Below, one piece after another: positions 5,654 to 12,857 of a stretch of 14,133 nucleotides of DNA; within the stretch, counting starts at the first letter, position 1, and the number at the start of each line of letters is the position of its first letter. Origin of the DNA: Pseudomonadota bacterium (GTDB lineage: Bacteria > Desulfobacterota > Desulfobacteria > Desulfobacterales > RPRI01). A program made the translations under genes and the position numbers. Under the pieces are notes generated by a model. It made no database searches. It had not been told where the DNA came from and saw only the letters and a program-made list of their open reading frames with translations. The DNA is taken from NCBI GenBank assembly GCA_018830925.1, contig JAHJRK010000340.1, positions 1 to 14,133 of the forward strand, in the 5' to 3' direction.

Positions 5654-5829
5654 ATCTGACAGGATTAACAGGATTTGACAGATCAACTGCATCAGGCCGC
5701 TCCGGAAGAGCGGCCTGAAACACCGCATCCGCTTCGCGGAGTCTGGTAAGCGCAGGCGATGGTATATTGTCCGTCGCGGCGGACTTTCGACCGGGCAGGC
5801 AACATCCTGTCCATCCTGTTAATCCTGTC
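5654..5829 (-). repeat. CAGGATTAACAGGAT-ended palindromic element, copy 1
   Basis: The 193-base gap between the PPOX and MBL genes is filled by one element. Inverted ends GACAGGATTAACAGGAT occur at 5658-5674 and, reversed, within 5803-5829. Inside are three hairpins: a perfect 11-bp stem TCAGGCCGCTC with a 5-base loop (5692-5718), TCCGC-TTC-GCGGA (near 5728-5740), and GTCCG with CGGAC (near 5769-5784). A related copy in opposite orientation lies at 11550-11684. No T-run follows the strong hairpin on the minus strand, so it is not an obvious terminator. Confidence 0.75.
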
Positions 5830-5836
5830 TAAAAAC

Positions 5837-6535
5837 CTATCCCAGGCTCATTAGCGATTCCCAGCGCTCAAACCCGGTTGAAACCGACAGCCCTTTTGCC
5901 TTAAGAACAGATATCATTTTCGAATCATTAAACCGCACATAGGGGTTTACCTTAAGCTCATCTTCAACAGTTGAGAAGAGATGCGCCGGATTATATTTTT
6001 TCAAAAAAGAGTTTATATCCCCGTTTCCGGGTTCAATCAGCCTGGCAAAAGACATGGAATACTCAACATAATCATGCCCAGCATATATAATGGTGTCTTT
6101 CGGCAAAGAGATGAGCCTTACTATCGAATTATAAAAGGCGAGAAGATCGCCTGAAAAGCAGTTCCCGACTGTGCCGTTAAACAGGGTATCCCCGGTAATA
6201 AGAAAATTTCCGGCATGAAAAGTAACAGAATCATCGGTATGCCCCGGAGTATGATATATGCTGATTTTTTCTCCGGCCAGTCCGATAAATCCTTTTGCAG
6301 GAAGAGTGTTATGATCAAGGTATACAGCGCCTGACTTGCCAAGAAGTGATTTTAATCCCATGGTATGGTCGGGATGTGAGTGGGTGTTTGTGACATATTC
6401 AATTTTCAGTCCGTTTTGCCCGGCAAATGAAATTATCTGATCAACCGCGCCTCCGTCTATGGCAATGGCGGATTTTTCCGCATAAAGCAGATAGCCGAGA
6501 TTGTCGGATGAATAACGAAATTGTTTAATGTTCAA
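5837..6535 (-). CDS. MBL-fold metallo-hydrolase, glyoxalase II (hydroxyacylglutathione hydrolase)-like
   Basis: The 232 residues carry the full binuclear metal set of glyoxalase II-type beta-lactamase-fold hydrolases: T-H-S-H-P-D-H with H52, H54, D56 and H57; H-T-P-G-H with H99; G-D-T-L-F with D116; and A-G-H-D-Y with H154. The C-terminus contains NPYVRFND, typical of the GloB helical domain. Such enzymes hydrolyse thioesters such as S-lactoylglutathione; in anaerobes lacking glutathione the true substrate may be another thiol ester. The protein is slightly shorter than classical GloB (about 250). Shine-Dalgarno spacing is poor (GAGAGG about 13 bases upstream). A TTCGA-repeat cluster lies upstream and a palindromic element directly downstream, so it may be transcribed alone. 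Confidence 0.88.
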   Translation of the reverse strand: MNIKQFRYSSDNLGYLLYAEKSAIAIDGGAVDQIISFAGQNGLKIEYVTNTHSHPDHTMGLKSLLGKSGAVYLDHNTLPAKGFIGLAGEKISIYHTPGHTDDSVTFHAGNFLITGDTLFNGTVGNCFSGDLLAFYNSIVRLISLPKDTIIYAGHDYVEYSMSFARLIEPGNGDINSFLKKYNPAHLFSTVEDELKVNPYVRFNDSKMISVLKAKGLSVSTGFERWESLMSLG

Positions 6536-6552
6536 AATAATTCCTCTCGTGG

Positions 6553-6694
6553 TCTTTCGAAATCCGAATTTCGAATATCGTACTTCGTACTTCGATCTCC
6601 TATATTATTTATTCGATATTCGATGTCCGATATTCGATATTCTTCTCACGCTCTTGCCTCTCGACCCCTCGAATCCTTGAATCCTTGAACCCTT
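6553..6694. repeat. TTCGA-type short repeat cluster, copy 2, plus GAATCCTT repeats
   Basis: The spacer holds degenerate ATTTCGAATATCG and TACTTCG units, the shared core ATTCGATGTCCGAT at 6618-6631, and then tandem GAATCCTTGAATCCTTGAAC at 6671-6690. The TTGAACCCTT end also appears, inverted, near 12866-12876. Confidence 0.7.
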
Positions 6695-7648
6695 CTATTT
6701 ACCATCCACTCTTTCAATAACTCCGGCGGCGATAAGAGGAAGCATGATTTCATGATGACCGGTAAGATTTATCCCTTTTCCGCCTTTTGCGGTCGGTCTC
6801 CCGACGACATTCGTCATTGGACGGTAGTGCCGGATAAAATCCATGTTAACGGCGGTAAAGGTGTCAATATCATGGCCGAGGTTGCGGGCAAGAGTCGTTG
6901 CTTTCAGAAAGACTTCCGGCATAATAACGGAAGAGCCGATATTAAGATAAACGCCTTCGTTGAGTGTTGAGACTACCGAGGCAAAGGTCAGAAAATCCCT
7001 GTGGGTCGCACCCCCTGCGGCTCTTCCATCAAACCCGGGATGCATGTGGATTATATCAGTGCCTATTGCGACATGGACAGTGACTGGAACATCAAGCATG
7101 GCACCTGCCGCAAGAATGCTTTTATCCCTGAAGGGAAAATCCTTTTCGGCAATCTCTTTCCCTACCGCCTCTCCAAGCCCCATGGACTCCCTTTCAGCCC
7201 TCTTTATCGCCCCGTTTAAAAATTCGCCCGTTTCACGCGCCATCCCGAACGAGCCGTCGCCGAGAGATGCGGCTACATCTTCCGATGTCCTGCCGGTCAT
7301 GGCTATTTCGGAATCATGAATAATGCCGGCCCCGTTCATGGCAACAGCTGTTATTATTCCCCGCCGCATCAGATCAATTATCAGCGGGTTCAGGCCGACC
7401 TTGATGACATGGGCTCCCATCCCGACAAGGATGGTTTTCTTTTTGAGGAAGGCTTCAGAGATGGAAGATATGACCGTCCGCACATCCGTTCCTGCAAGTA
7501 TATCCGGAAGGCTGTCTATAAAATCTTTGAATGATTTGCCTTTTTCCCATGGAACGGCAAAATCATCAGCCGAGACCTTGCTTTTTCGCTCTGAAATGGA
7601 ATAGGTTTTAAGTTTGCCGGTATCTATCGGTTTAAAAGGATGTGTCAT
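6695..7648 (-). CDS. Deoxyhypusine synthase-like protein, function unknown
   Basis: The 317 residues contain a Rossmann-type core (TILVGMGAHVIKVGLNPLII, then DLMRRGIITAVAMNGAGIIHD) whose spacing of a glycine-rich strand, G-[LI]-x3-I-x2-L helix and N-G-A-G-x-x-x-D resembles the NAD-binding part of deoxyhypusine synthases. Further segments, TSEDVAASLGDGSFGMARETG, HPGFDGRAAGG and NIGSSVIMPEVFLKA, look strongly constrained, so this is a real enzyme. Bacteria lack the eIF5A substrate, and I cannot place the catalytic lysine of true deoxyhypusine synthase, so the reaction is unknown. The ATG at 7648 has no Shine-Dalgarno; a repeat element begins three bases upstream. The gene follows gmhA across that element. 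The superfamily call is moderate, and any function is open. Confidence 0.55.
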   Translation of the reverse strand: MTHPFKPIDTGKLKTYSISERKSKVSADDFAVPWEKGKSFKDFIDSLPDILAGTDVRTVISSISEAFLKKKTILVGMGAHVIKVGLNPLIIDLMRRGIITAVAMNGAGIIHDSEIAMTGRTSEDVAASLGDGSFGMARETGEFLNGAIKRAERESMGLGEAVGKEIAEKDFPFRDKSILAAGAMLDVPVTVHVAIGTDIIHMHPGFDGRAAGGATHRDFLTFASVVSTLNEGVYLNIGSSVIMPEVFLKATTLARNLGHDIDTFTAVNMDFIRHYRPMTNVVGRPTAKGGKGINLTGHHEIMLPLIAAGVIERVDGK

Positions 7649-7650
7649 GT

Positions 7651-7850
7651 TTTTTACGAGTCCATTAAAATTGATGGTTTCGTAAAAAGTCCAAATATGC
7701 TCTCTTAATGAGCTTTTTGGGGATTTTTAAATCACTTCGCTAAATCATCCGCCTAAGGCGGATAATTTTTAACACTCAGTAATTTAAAAATCTATTTCCC
7801 AAAAATCTCAAATCCGTTCGCATATGACTTTTTACGAGTCCATTAAAATT
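7651..7850 (-). repeat. GTAAAAAGTC-ended palindromic element between gmhA and the DHS-like gene
   Basis: A 22-bp direct repeat (7651-7672 and 7829-7850; begins TTTTTACGAG, ends ATTAAAATT) brackets the element. Inside, a large imperfect palindrome has outer arms GTAAAAAGTC (7682-7691) and GACTTTTTAC (7826-7835), middle arms around GGGATTTTTAAATCACT and AGTAATTTAAAAATCT, and a perfect centre ATCCGCC-TAA-GGCGGAT (7747-7763). One end overlaps the gmhA stop codon (7843-7845); the other lies two bases from the next start codon. It carries no gene and looks like a miniature inverted-repeat element. Confidence 0.75.
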
Positions 7851-8418
7851 TACCGGGGAAAAGATTTCTATCAACAAGCTCGCAGATAATATGCCCCAGA
7901 GTTATATGAACTTCCTGTATCCGTGCCGTTACATCCGATTCTACGGCAAATACCATATCCGCAAGGGAGACAAGACGGCCTCCGCGACCTGTATATACGA
8001 TAGTAAATAACCCTTTATCTTTGGCAACCTCAATTGCCTTTATAACATTCCTCGAGTTTCCGCTCGTGCTTATGCCTAACGCAACATCTCCCGCTGTTCC
8101 GAGAGCAAGAATCTGCTTAGAAAATATATCATCGAAGCTGTAGTCATTTCCTATGCTGGTCAAAATCGATGTGTCGGTCGTCAGGGCAAGAGCGGCAAGA
8201 GGCGGACGCTCAATCCTGAACCGGTTAACAAATTCGGCGGCGATATGCTGGGCATCTGCGGCGCTGCCACCGTTCCCGAATAATAAAAGCTTATGTCCCG
8301 ATGAGATTGAATCTGAAATTTTCTCTGCGGCATTGATTATCAGATCCATATTGATATTTATAAATCTTCTTTTCAGATCTATGCTTTCTTCGATTATATT
8401 GCGGATTATCTCTTTCAT
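7843..8418 (-). CDS. gmhA: Phosphoheptose isomerase (sedoheptulose 7-phosphate isomerase)
   Basis: This 191-residue SIS-domain protein has the GmhA pattern. LLLFGNGGSAADAQHIAAEF holds the sugar-phosphate loop and the His58/Glu62 pair; the body continues ALTTDTSILTSIGNDYSFDD and G-I-S-T-S-G-N-S-R-N-V. RIQEVHITLGHIICELVD near the end supplies Gln168 and His176, matching the zinc and catalytic residues of characterised GmhA. The enzyme isomerises sedoheptulose 7-phosphate to D-glycero-D-manno-heptose 7-phosphate, the first step of heptose supply for the LPS inner core, and acts as a cytoplasmic tetramer. Its ATG overlaps the stop codon of the TPR gene by ATGA, so the two are translationally coupled. 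The last codons and stop run into a repeat element. Confidence 0.93.
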   Translation of the reverse strand: MKEIIRNIIEESIDLKRRFININMDLIINAAEKISDSISSGHKLLLFGNGGSAADAQHIAAEFVNRFRIERPPLAALALTTDTSILTSIGNDYSFDDIFSKQILALGTAGDVALGISTSGNSRNVIKAIEVAKDKGLFTIVYTGRGGRLVSLADMVFAVESDVTARIQEVHITLGHIICELVDRNLFPGKF

Positions 8419-9881
8419 TCCTTATATTTTCCTGATTGTATCATCTGTATATAATGACATGATTCACAGTTCAGTTTCTCCGCTTTTTTAAACTCCCTGA
8501 GCGCTTCTTTAGGAAGATCCCGTTTCATGTAGAGTTTTCCGAGTCTCTGCCTGTACAGTCCGTTGTCCGGGGCTATCTCAACACTCTGGAGACTGAAGGC
8601 AAGCGAAATATCCCTGTTTTTATCTTTTTGATCATAGAGCAAGCTGAGTGAAGACAACGATGCCGCATCATTCGGATTGATCTTTATTGCCTGCTCATAT
8701 GCAGCCTCGGCTTCGTCCATCATGCCTGTTGCGGCAAAACTTTCTCCAAGGTAAAAGAGCGCAACGCTTGATTCGGGTTTTAATTTTAAAGCCTTTTCAA
8801 GGTATTCTCTTCCTTCTTCGGATTTTCCCAGTTCAAGAAGAAGCTTTCCTGTCTGAAAATAGATTTCAAATAATTCTTCTCCAAGCTTACCTGCTTTCTG
8901 GAAATGCTTGAGCGCCTTTTCTTTTTTTCCGGTCAACTGATAAATAAGTCCGGCATTATAAAGAGGCATTACCTCTTTCGGCAAAAGCCTTATGCATTCC
9001 TTGAACTCCCTGATGGCTTTTGGAAAATCTTCGAGGACTCCGTAACAGACTCCAAGGCTGTTGTGAACATTAACATTATCCGGGTCGAACAGAAGAGCCG
9101 TTTTAAACTCTTTTATAGCCCCTTCAATATCTCCGTCCTGGTAAAGCTTGTCTCCGCTTATGTTAAGGCTAACAGCATCGAAGGTCACAATGCTGCCGGG
9201 GCCGAAATAATCGGCATGATCGAGCGCTTTCCCGGCGTTTCCAATTATCTCCTGCTTCCTGTAACTGAAAGCAGGATAAGCTGCAACCCCGGTTGTGACT
9301 GTCTCTTTTCCCAGATATTGAAGATCCCCGCTGCAAGCATCGGGGAATCTTCTATCGCAGGGAATAGTGTCCGTTTTTAATTCGCTCGCTAACTCCGCCG
9401 CAAGCAGCGGAGATTGCGCTCGCTGTTTCGATTCAAGGCTCTTTTTTAATTTAACAGCAAGCTTTAAGCATGAAGAAGCATTTTTATCAGGGAAATAGCA
9501 TCCGAACAGGAAGCGATCCATACGGCCCCAGAAGCCGTTTCCTGTTCTGCAAATATCGTCTATCGCCCTTGCCGTATCGCTAAGTACTTTATCAATATTG
9601 GCCTGTTTTTGAGACTCCTCTCTTTCGTTCATATTGTCGATGCGTACAATAATCGCACCGAACGCAAGATATGAAGAAAGCAATTTTACGGCATGTTCAG
9701 AAAAGGATTCTCCGCTTTGCATGCCGGGAAAGAGTTTGTTTAAAACATCTTTTTTCCTCTCTTCTTTCTTTTTCTCGGTTTTGCGCCACGGTCTGAGTTC
9801 GGCTTTTGACAGCAGAAATTCCTTTGAACTGCTTCGGCTTTGGAACAGATTCTGATGATTCTGACTTATTTTTTCTTCCAT
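8415..9881 (-). CDS. Degenerate GGDEF-like domain protein with C-terminal TPR repeats
   Basis: The 488 residues start with a charged, probably disordered 50-residue tail. Residues about 70-235 look like a GGDEF (diguanylate cyclase) fold that has lost its active site: GAIIVRIDN as first strand, GFWGRMDRFLFGCYFPD where GGDEF should be, and VTTGVAAYP then ALDHADYFGPGSIVTFD as the last strands. Between helix and strand (about 153-188) lies a 30-40 residue insert encoded by two palindromic DNA repeats. Residues about 242-475 form roughly seven TPR units ending in patterns such as KEFKTALLFDPDN. No signal peptide or membrane segment is visible. The role is probably scaffolding or regulation. AAGAAGG lies 9 bases before the ATG. 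It lies 41 bases downstream of selA and overlaps gmhA. Confidence 0.85.
   Translation of the reverse strand: MEEKISQNHQNLFQSRSSSKEFLLSKAELRPWRKTEKKKEERKKDVLNKLFPGMQSGESFSEHAVKLLSSYLAFGAIIVRIDNMNEREESQKQANIDKVLSDTARAIDDICRTGNGFWGRMDRFLFGCYFPDKNASSCLKLAVKLKKSLESKQRAQSPLLAAELASELKTDTIPCDRRFPDACSGDLQYLGKETVTTGVAAYPAFSYRKQEIIGNAGKALDHADYFGPGSIVTFDAVSLNISGDKLYQDGDIEGAIKEFKTALLFDPDNVNVHNSLGVCYGVLEDFPKAIREFKECIRLLPKEVMPLYNAGLIYQLTGKKEKALKHFQKAGKLGEELFEIYFQTGKLLLELGKSEEGREYLEKALKLKPESSVALFYLGESFAATGMMDEAEAAYEQAIKINPNDAASLSSLSLLYDQKDKNRDISLAFSLQSVEIAPDNGLYRQRLGKLYMKRDLPKEALREFKKAEKLNCESCHYIQMIQSGKYKE
9320..9352 (-). repeat. 33-bp palindromic repeat inside the TPR-protein gene
   Basis: GAAGATCCCCG and CGGGGAATCTTC form an imperfect inverted pair around a CTGCAAGCAT loop. 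The palindrome sits in frame, encoding residues about 177-188 of the TPR protein. It resembles intergenic palindromes of this shape that I recall from related genomes. Confidence 0.6.
9388..9425 (-). repeat. Second palindromic repeat inside the TPR-protein gene
   Basis: CTCCGC (9393-9398) and GCGGAG (9407-9412) flank the loop CGCAAGCA, with CGCTCGCT-like sequence on both sides. The loop core GCAAGCA is shared with the palindrome at 9320-9352. It encodes residues about 153-165. Confidence 0.5.
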
Positions 9882-9904
9882 TATTTTATACCTTCTTAAA
9901 AAGT

Positions 9905-9922
9905 AAAAAAACGACTTTTTTT
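9905..9922. terminator. A7-CGAC-T7 palindrome between selA and the TPR gene
   Basis: Seven A, CGAC, seven T lie directly after the selA stop codon. It could fold as an AT-only stem with a T-run on either strand. The stem is too weak for a confident terminator call; partial attenuation before the TPR gene is possible. Confidence 0.25.
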
Positions 9923-11347
9923 CTATACATTTCTGATAAGAATGCCGGCAATAGCGTCTTTTATAATATTCAGTTCATCTTCCTGAACAGTTCTCAAATC
10001 CATGATAAAACTGTCATCTTCTATCCTTCCTATTACAGGAGGCGTGTTCTCCCGCATATTGCTTTCAACTGTGTTCGGCGAGAGTCCTTTTATTTTAACC
10101 GCGATGCACTTGCTGGGAAGATCAAGAAGCGGAAGAGAGCCGCCCCCTGCCTTTGAACTCATATCTGCAAGATTGATTGAAAGCGCAGGATTGTTTATCT
10201 TTGCAAGCATCTTGAAAAGTTTATCAGCGCGTTTTTTTATCAGATTAAAAGGAGCTGTCAGCATGAAAAGGGTCGGAATAAGCTTTACGGCTTTTTCAGG
10301 ATCTCTGTATATCCTGAGTGTGCTCTCAAGCGCGGCGAGGGTCAGCTTGTCGATACGAAGCGCTCTTGTGAGAGGGTTTTTCTTAACGCTGTCCACGACA
10401 TCCCTCTTTCCCACAATTATTCCAGCCTGCGGGCCACCGAGCAGTTTGTCTCCGCTGAATGTTATGAGATCTGCTCCGGCCGATACCGATTCCTGGACTG
10501 TCGGTTCCTTCATAAGGCCATATCTTGAAAAATCGATGAAGGTTCCGCTTCCCAGATCCTCCATAACAGGAATCCGGTGCTTTGAGCCAAGCTCCACAAG
10601 CTCCTTCAGTGTTACGCTCGCGGTAAATCCGACAACGCTGTAATTGCTTGTATGGACTTTCAGCAAAAGGGACGTATCGCCGTCAATTGCTCCGATGTAA
10701 TCTTTAATGTGCGTCCGGTTTGTGGTTCCGACTTCTTTTAATATCGCCCCGCTTTTTGCCATGACATCGGGTATCCTGAATGACCCACCTATCTCGACAA
10801 GCTCTCCTCTTGAAACTATCACCTTTTTATTTCTTGCCATCGTTTCGAGGCACAGCAAAACCGCTGCCGCATTATTATTTACAACCATTGCCGCCTCAGC
10901 TCCGGTTATTTCGCACAGAATTTCTTCGACACAACTGTATCTTGAACCTCGTTCCCCTTTCGCCAGATCGAACTCGAGGTTCGAATAACCGGTTGCAACG
11001 GCAAGCAGATTCCCAGCGGCTTCTTGCGCCAGGACAGACCGTCCGAGGTTCGTATGAACAACAACACCGGTTGCGTTTATTACGCGTTTCAGATTAAGTG
11101 TCATTATCTTTTTTACGGTATCTTTCGTTTTTTCCAGAACAGGTGAATCTGTCAAATCATTTTCCGCAACAGTTGGATTGCCTGCAATAATTCCGGCTCT
11201 TAAACTTTCAACGACTTTTCTTGCCGACAGGAGAAGAACCGATCTCGGAACGTTTTCAAAGTCCGGTTCTTTCTTTGAAAGTTCAAGAATATGGTCTATG
11301 CCGGGAAGCATTCGTAAAAGAGCCTGCTGTTTTTCATCCAATTCCAT
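9923..11347 (-). CDS. selA: L-seryl-tRNA(Sec) selenium transferase
   Basis: The 474 residues match full-length bacterial SelA, a PLP enzyme that turns seryl-tRNA(Sec) into selenocysteinyl-tRNA(Sec) using selenophosphate. Visible are the N-terminal tRNA-binding helix region (residues 1-70), the INATGVVVHTNLGRS entry to the PLP domain, NNNAAAVLL, EVGTTNRTH, VMEDLGSG, and the PLP lysine K301 in T-F-S-G-D-K-L-L-G-G-P-Q-A-G. A C-terminal domain closes with VIGRIEDDSFIMDLRTV. AGGGA lies 8 bases before the ATG. No selB, selC or selD is seen nearby, and I found no selenoprotein gene in the window. The TPR and gmhA genes follow closely and may share its transcript. Confidence 0.96.
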   Translation of the reverse strand: MELDEKQQALLRMLPGIDHILELSKKEPDFENVPRSVLLLSARKVVESLRAGIIAGNPTVAENDLTDSPVLEKTKDTVKKIMTLNLKRVINATGVVVHTNLGRSVLAQEAAGNLLAVATGYSNLEFDLAKGERGSRYSCVEEILCEITGAEAAMVVNNNAAAVLLCLETMARNKKVIVSRGELVEIGGSFRIPDVMAKSGAILKEVGTTNRTHIKDYIGAIDGDTSLLLKVHTSNYSVVGFTASVTLKELVELGSKHRIPVMEDLGSGTFIDFSRYGLMKEPTVQESVSAGADLITFSGDKLLGGPQAGIIVGKRDVVDSVKKNPLTRALRIDKLTLAALESTLRIYRDPEKAVKLIPTLFMLTAPFNLIKKRADKLFKMLAKINNPALSINLADMSSKAGGGSLPLLDLPSKCIAVKIKGLSPNTVESNMRENTPPVIGRIEDDSFIMDLRTVQEDELNIIKDAIAGILIRNV

Positions 11348-11731
11348 ATCTAAAATCCCTGTTCATGGTTCGCATAATAAATAGTCGATCTTTTTTATTT
11401 CATACCATTTTAAACTTAATTAATTCAACATATTTCTTAATATTTGCTCGTATCTGAGAAAATAATTTATGGCCTTTCGCTGTTTTGTATTGGTAAACAG
11501 TAGCTGCGAGCGTTCCTGGCTCAAAGCATTTTTCCGCATAGGTTTTTTAGACAGTATTAACGGGACGGACGTAATGTTGCCAGCCGGCCGGAAGCCGTAA
11601 AGTCAATAAACCATCGCCTGCGGCGAGAAAGGGCAATGCGGTCTGGCAAATCATCATGTTAATCCTGTAAATCCTGTCAGATAAGTTTTTATCTTCATGG
11701 AAATCTGATTATGTGGTATGTGTAAAATAAA
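11348..11731. other. Divergent spacer between selA and rfbB
   Basis: The 384 bases hold the control regions of two divergent genes and a palindromic element at 11550-11684. AT-rich sequence at 11370-11460 probably contains the selA promoter; the best pair I see on the minus strand is TTGAAT and TATGAA with an 18-base spacer, which is weak. No open frame is convincing. Confidence 0.5.
11550..11684 (+). repeat. CAGGATTAACAGGAT-ended palindromic element, copy 2
   Basis: Read on the plus strand this aligns with the reverse complement of 5654-5829. The left end GACAGTATTAACGGGACGGAC corresponds to GACAGGATTAACAGGATGGAC. ATGTTGCC follows at the same place, ACCATCGCCTGCG is identical, and the right end TTAATCCTGTAAATCCTGTC matches. 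About 40 bases, including the strong hairpin, are missing compared with copy 1. Confidence 0.7.
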
Positions 11732-12805
11732 ATGAAAAAAGAATCTATGAAAAATATTCTTGTAACAGGCGGCTGCGGTTTCATCGGGTCAAATTTCATT
11801 CGGTATCTGTTAACTGAAACTGATTTCGACGGACGCATTATAAACGTCGACAAACTCACTTATGCCGGAAACCTTGAAAATCTTTCCGGTATCGAAGAGG
11901 CTTTCCCGGGCAGATATTATTTCAGCAGGACCGACATATGCGATCTTATGGAGATGTCGGCGATATTTGAAATGTATGAAATTGACACCATCTGCCATTT
12001 TGCGGCCGAGTCTCACGTTGACCGCTCAATAACAAAACCATCGGATTTTATCCATGCTAATGTTGTCGGCACATTCTGCCTCCTTGAACTTGCAAGGCTG
12101 CACAGCAATAAACTTGCCCTTTTTCACCATGTGAGCACAGACGAGGTTTTCGGTTCACTTGGCAAAGCCGGATACTTTACTGAAAACACACCGTATAATC
12201 CAAGCAGCCCTTATTCGGCTTCCAAGGCAGCTGCGGACCATTTTGTGCGATCGTATGCAATTACCTACGGTATTCCTGTGACAATCTCGAACTGTTCAAA
12301 TAACTACGGACCCTATCAGTTTCCGGAAAAGCTGATCCCCCTCATGATTTTGAACGCCATTGAAAACAAACCCTTACCGGTATACGGCGAAGGTCTTAAC
12401 GTCCGCGACTGGCTTTATGTAAAAGATCACTGCAAGGCAATATGGGCGATAATGAAAAACGGCCGCCGCGGAGAAACATATAATATAGGGGGCGGTTGTG
12501 AAAAAACGAATATAGACGTGGTCAGAATCATTTGCGATTTTGTCGACAAAATACTCCCTGGCTCAGACGAAAACCCCCGGAAAAACCTGATAACTTTCGT
12601 TAAAGACAGGCCCGGCCATGACCTGCGATACGCAATGGATTTCACAAAGCTGAAAATGGAGCTTGGATGGACTCCTTCCAAAACTTTTGAAACCGGGATC
12701 AAAGAGACCATAGACTGGTATATTGAAAACAGGGAATGGGTGAAACGGGTAAAAAGCGGTGAATATATGGACTGGATGAAACAGCAGTATGAAAACCGGC
12801 AATAG
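11732..12805 (+). CDS. rfbB: dTDP-glucose 4,6-dehydratase
   Basis: The 357 residues are a classical RmlB/RfbB of the extended short-chain dehydrogenase family. It shows the NAD-binding VTGGCGFIGSNF (11-22), the DKLTYAGN segment typical of this enzyme, HFAAESHVDRSI, the catalytic Thr136-Asp137-Glu138 in V-S-T-D-E-V-F-G, and Tyr161/Lys165 in YSASK. N-N-Y-G-P-Y-Q-F-P-E-K-L-I-P and D-R-P-G-H-D-L-R-Y are further hallmarks. The enzyme converts dTDP-glucose to dTDP-4-keto-6-deoxyglucose on the route to dTDP-rhamnose and other surface sugars. Two starts are possible: ATG at 11732 or 11747; the second gives the usual MKNILVTGG. Neither has a strong Shine-Dalgarno. No rfbA, rfbC or rfbD is adjacent; the next gene is pyrF. 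Confidence 0.96.
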   Translation: MKKESMKNILVTGGCGFIGSNFIRYLLTETDFDGRIINVDKLTYAGNLENLSGIEEAFPGRYYFSRTDICDLMEMSAIFEMYEIDTICHFAAESHVDRSITKPSDFIHANVVGTFCLLELARLHSNKLALFHHVSTDEVFGSLGKAGYFTENTPYNPSSPYSASKAAADHFVRSYAITYGIPVTISNCSNNYGPYQFPEKLIPLMILNAIENKPLPVYGEGLNVRDWLYVKDHCKAIWAIMKNGRRGETYNIGGGCEKTNIDVVRIICDFVDKILPGSDENPRKNLITFVKDRPGHDLRYAMDFTKLKMELGWTPSKTFETGIKETIDWYIENREWVKRVKSGEYMDWMKQQYENRQ

Positions 12806-12806
12806 G

Positions 12807-12847
12807 CGAACAGCCGAACATCGAACGTCGAATATCGGACATCGAAT
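12807..12847. repeat. TTCGA-type short repeat cluster, copy 3 (inverted)
   Basis: Directly after rfbB, GAACA-TCGAA units run into ATCGGACATCGAAT (12834-12847), the reverse complement of the 14-base core found at 5147 and 6618. Confidence 0.7.
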
Positions 12848-12857
12848 ATAAAAAATG

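Noticed and set aside
5692..5718. Strong 11-bp hairpin as an intrinsic terminator of the MBL gene
   Set aside because: No T-run follows on the minus strand, and the hairpin is the interior of a repeat element.
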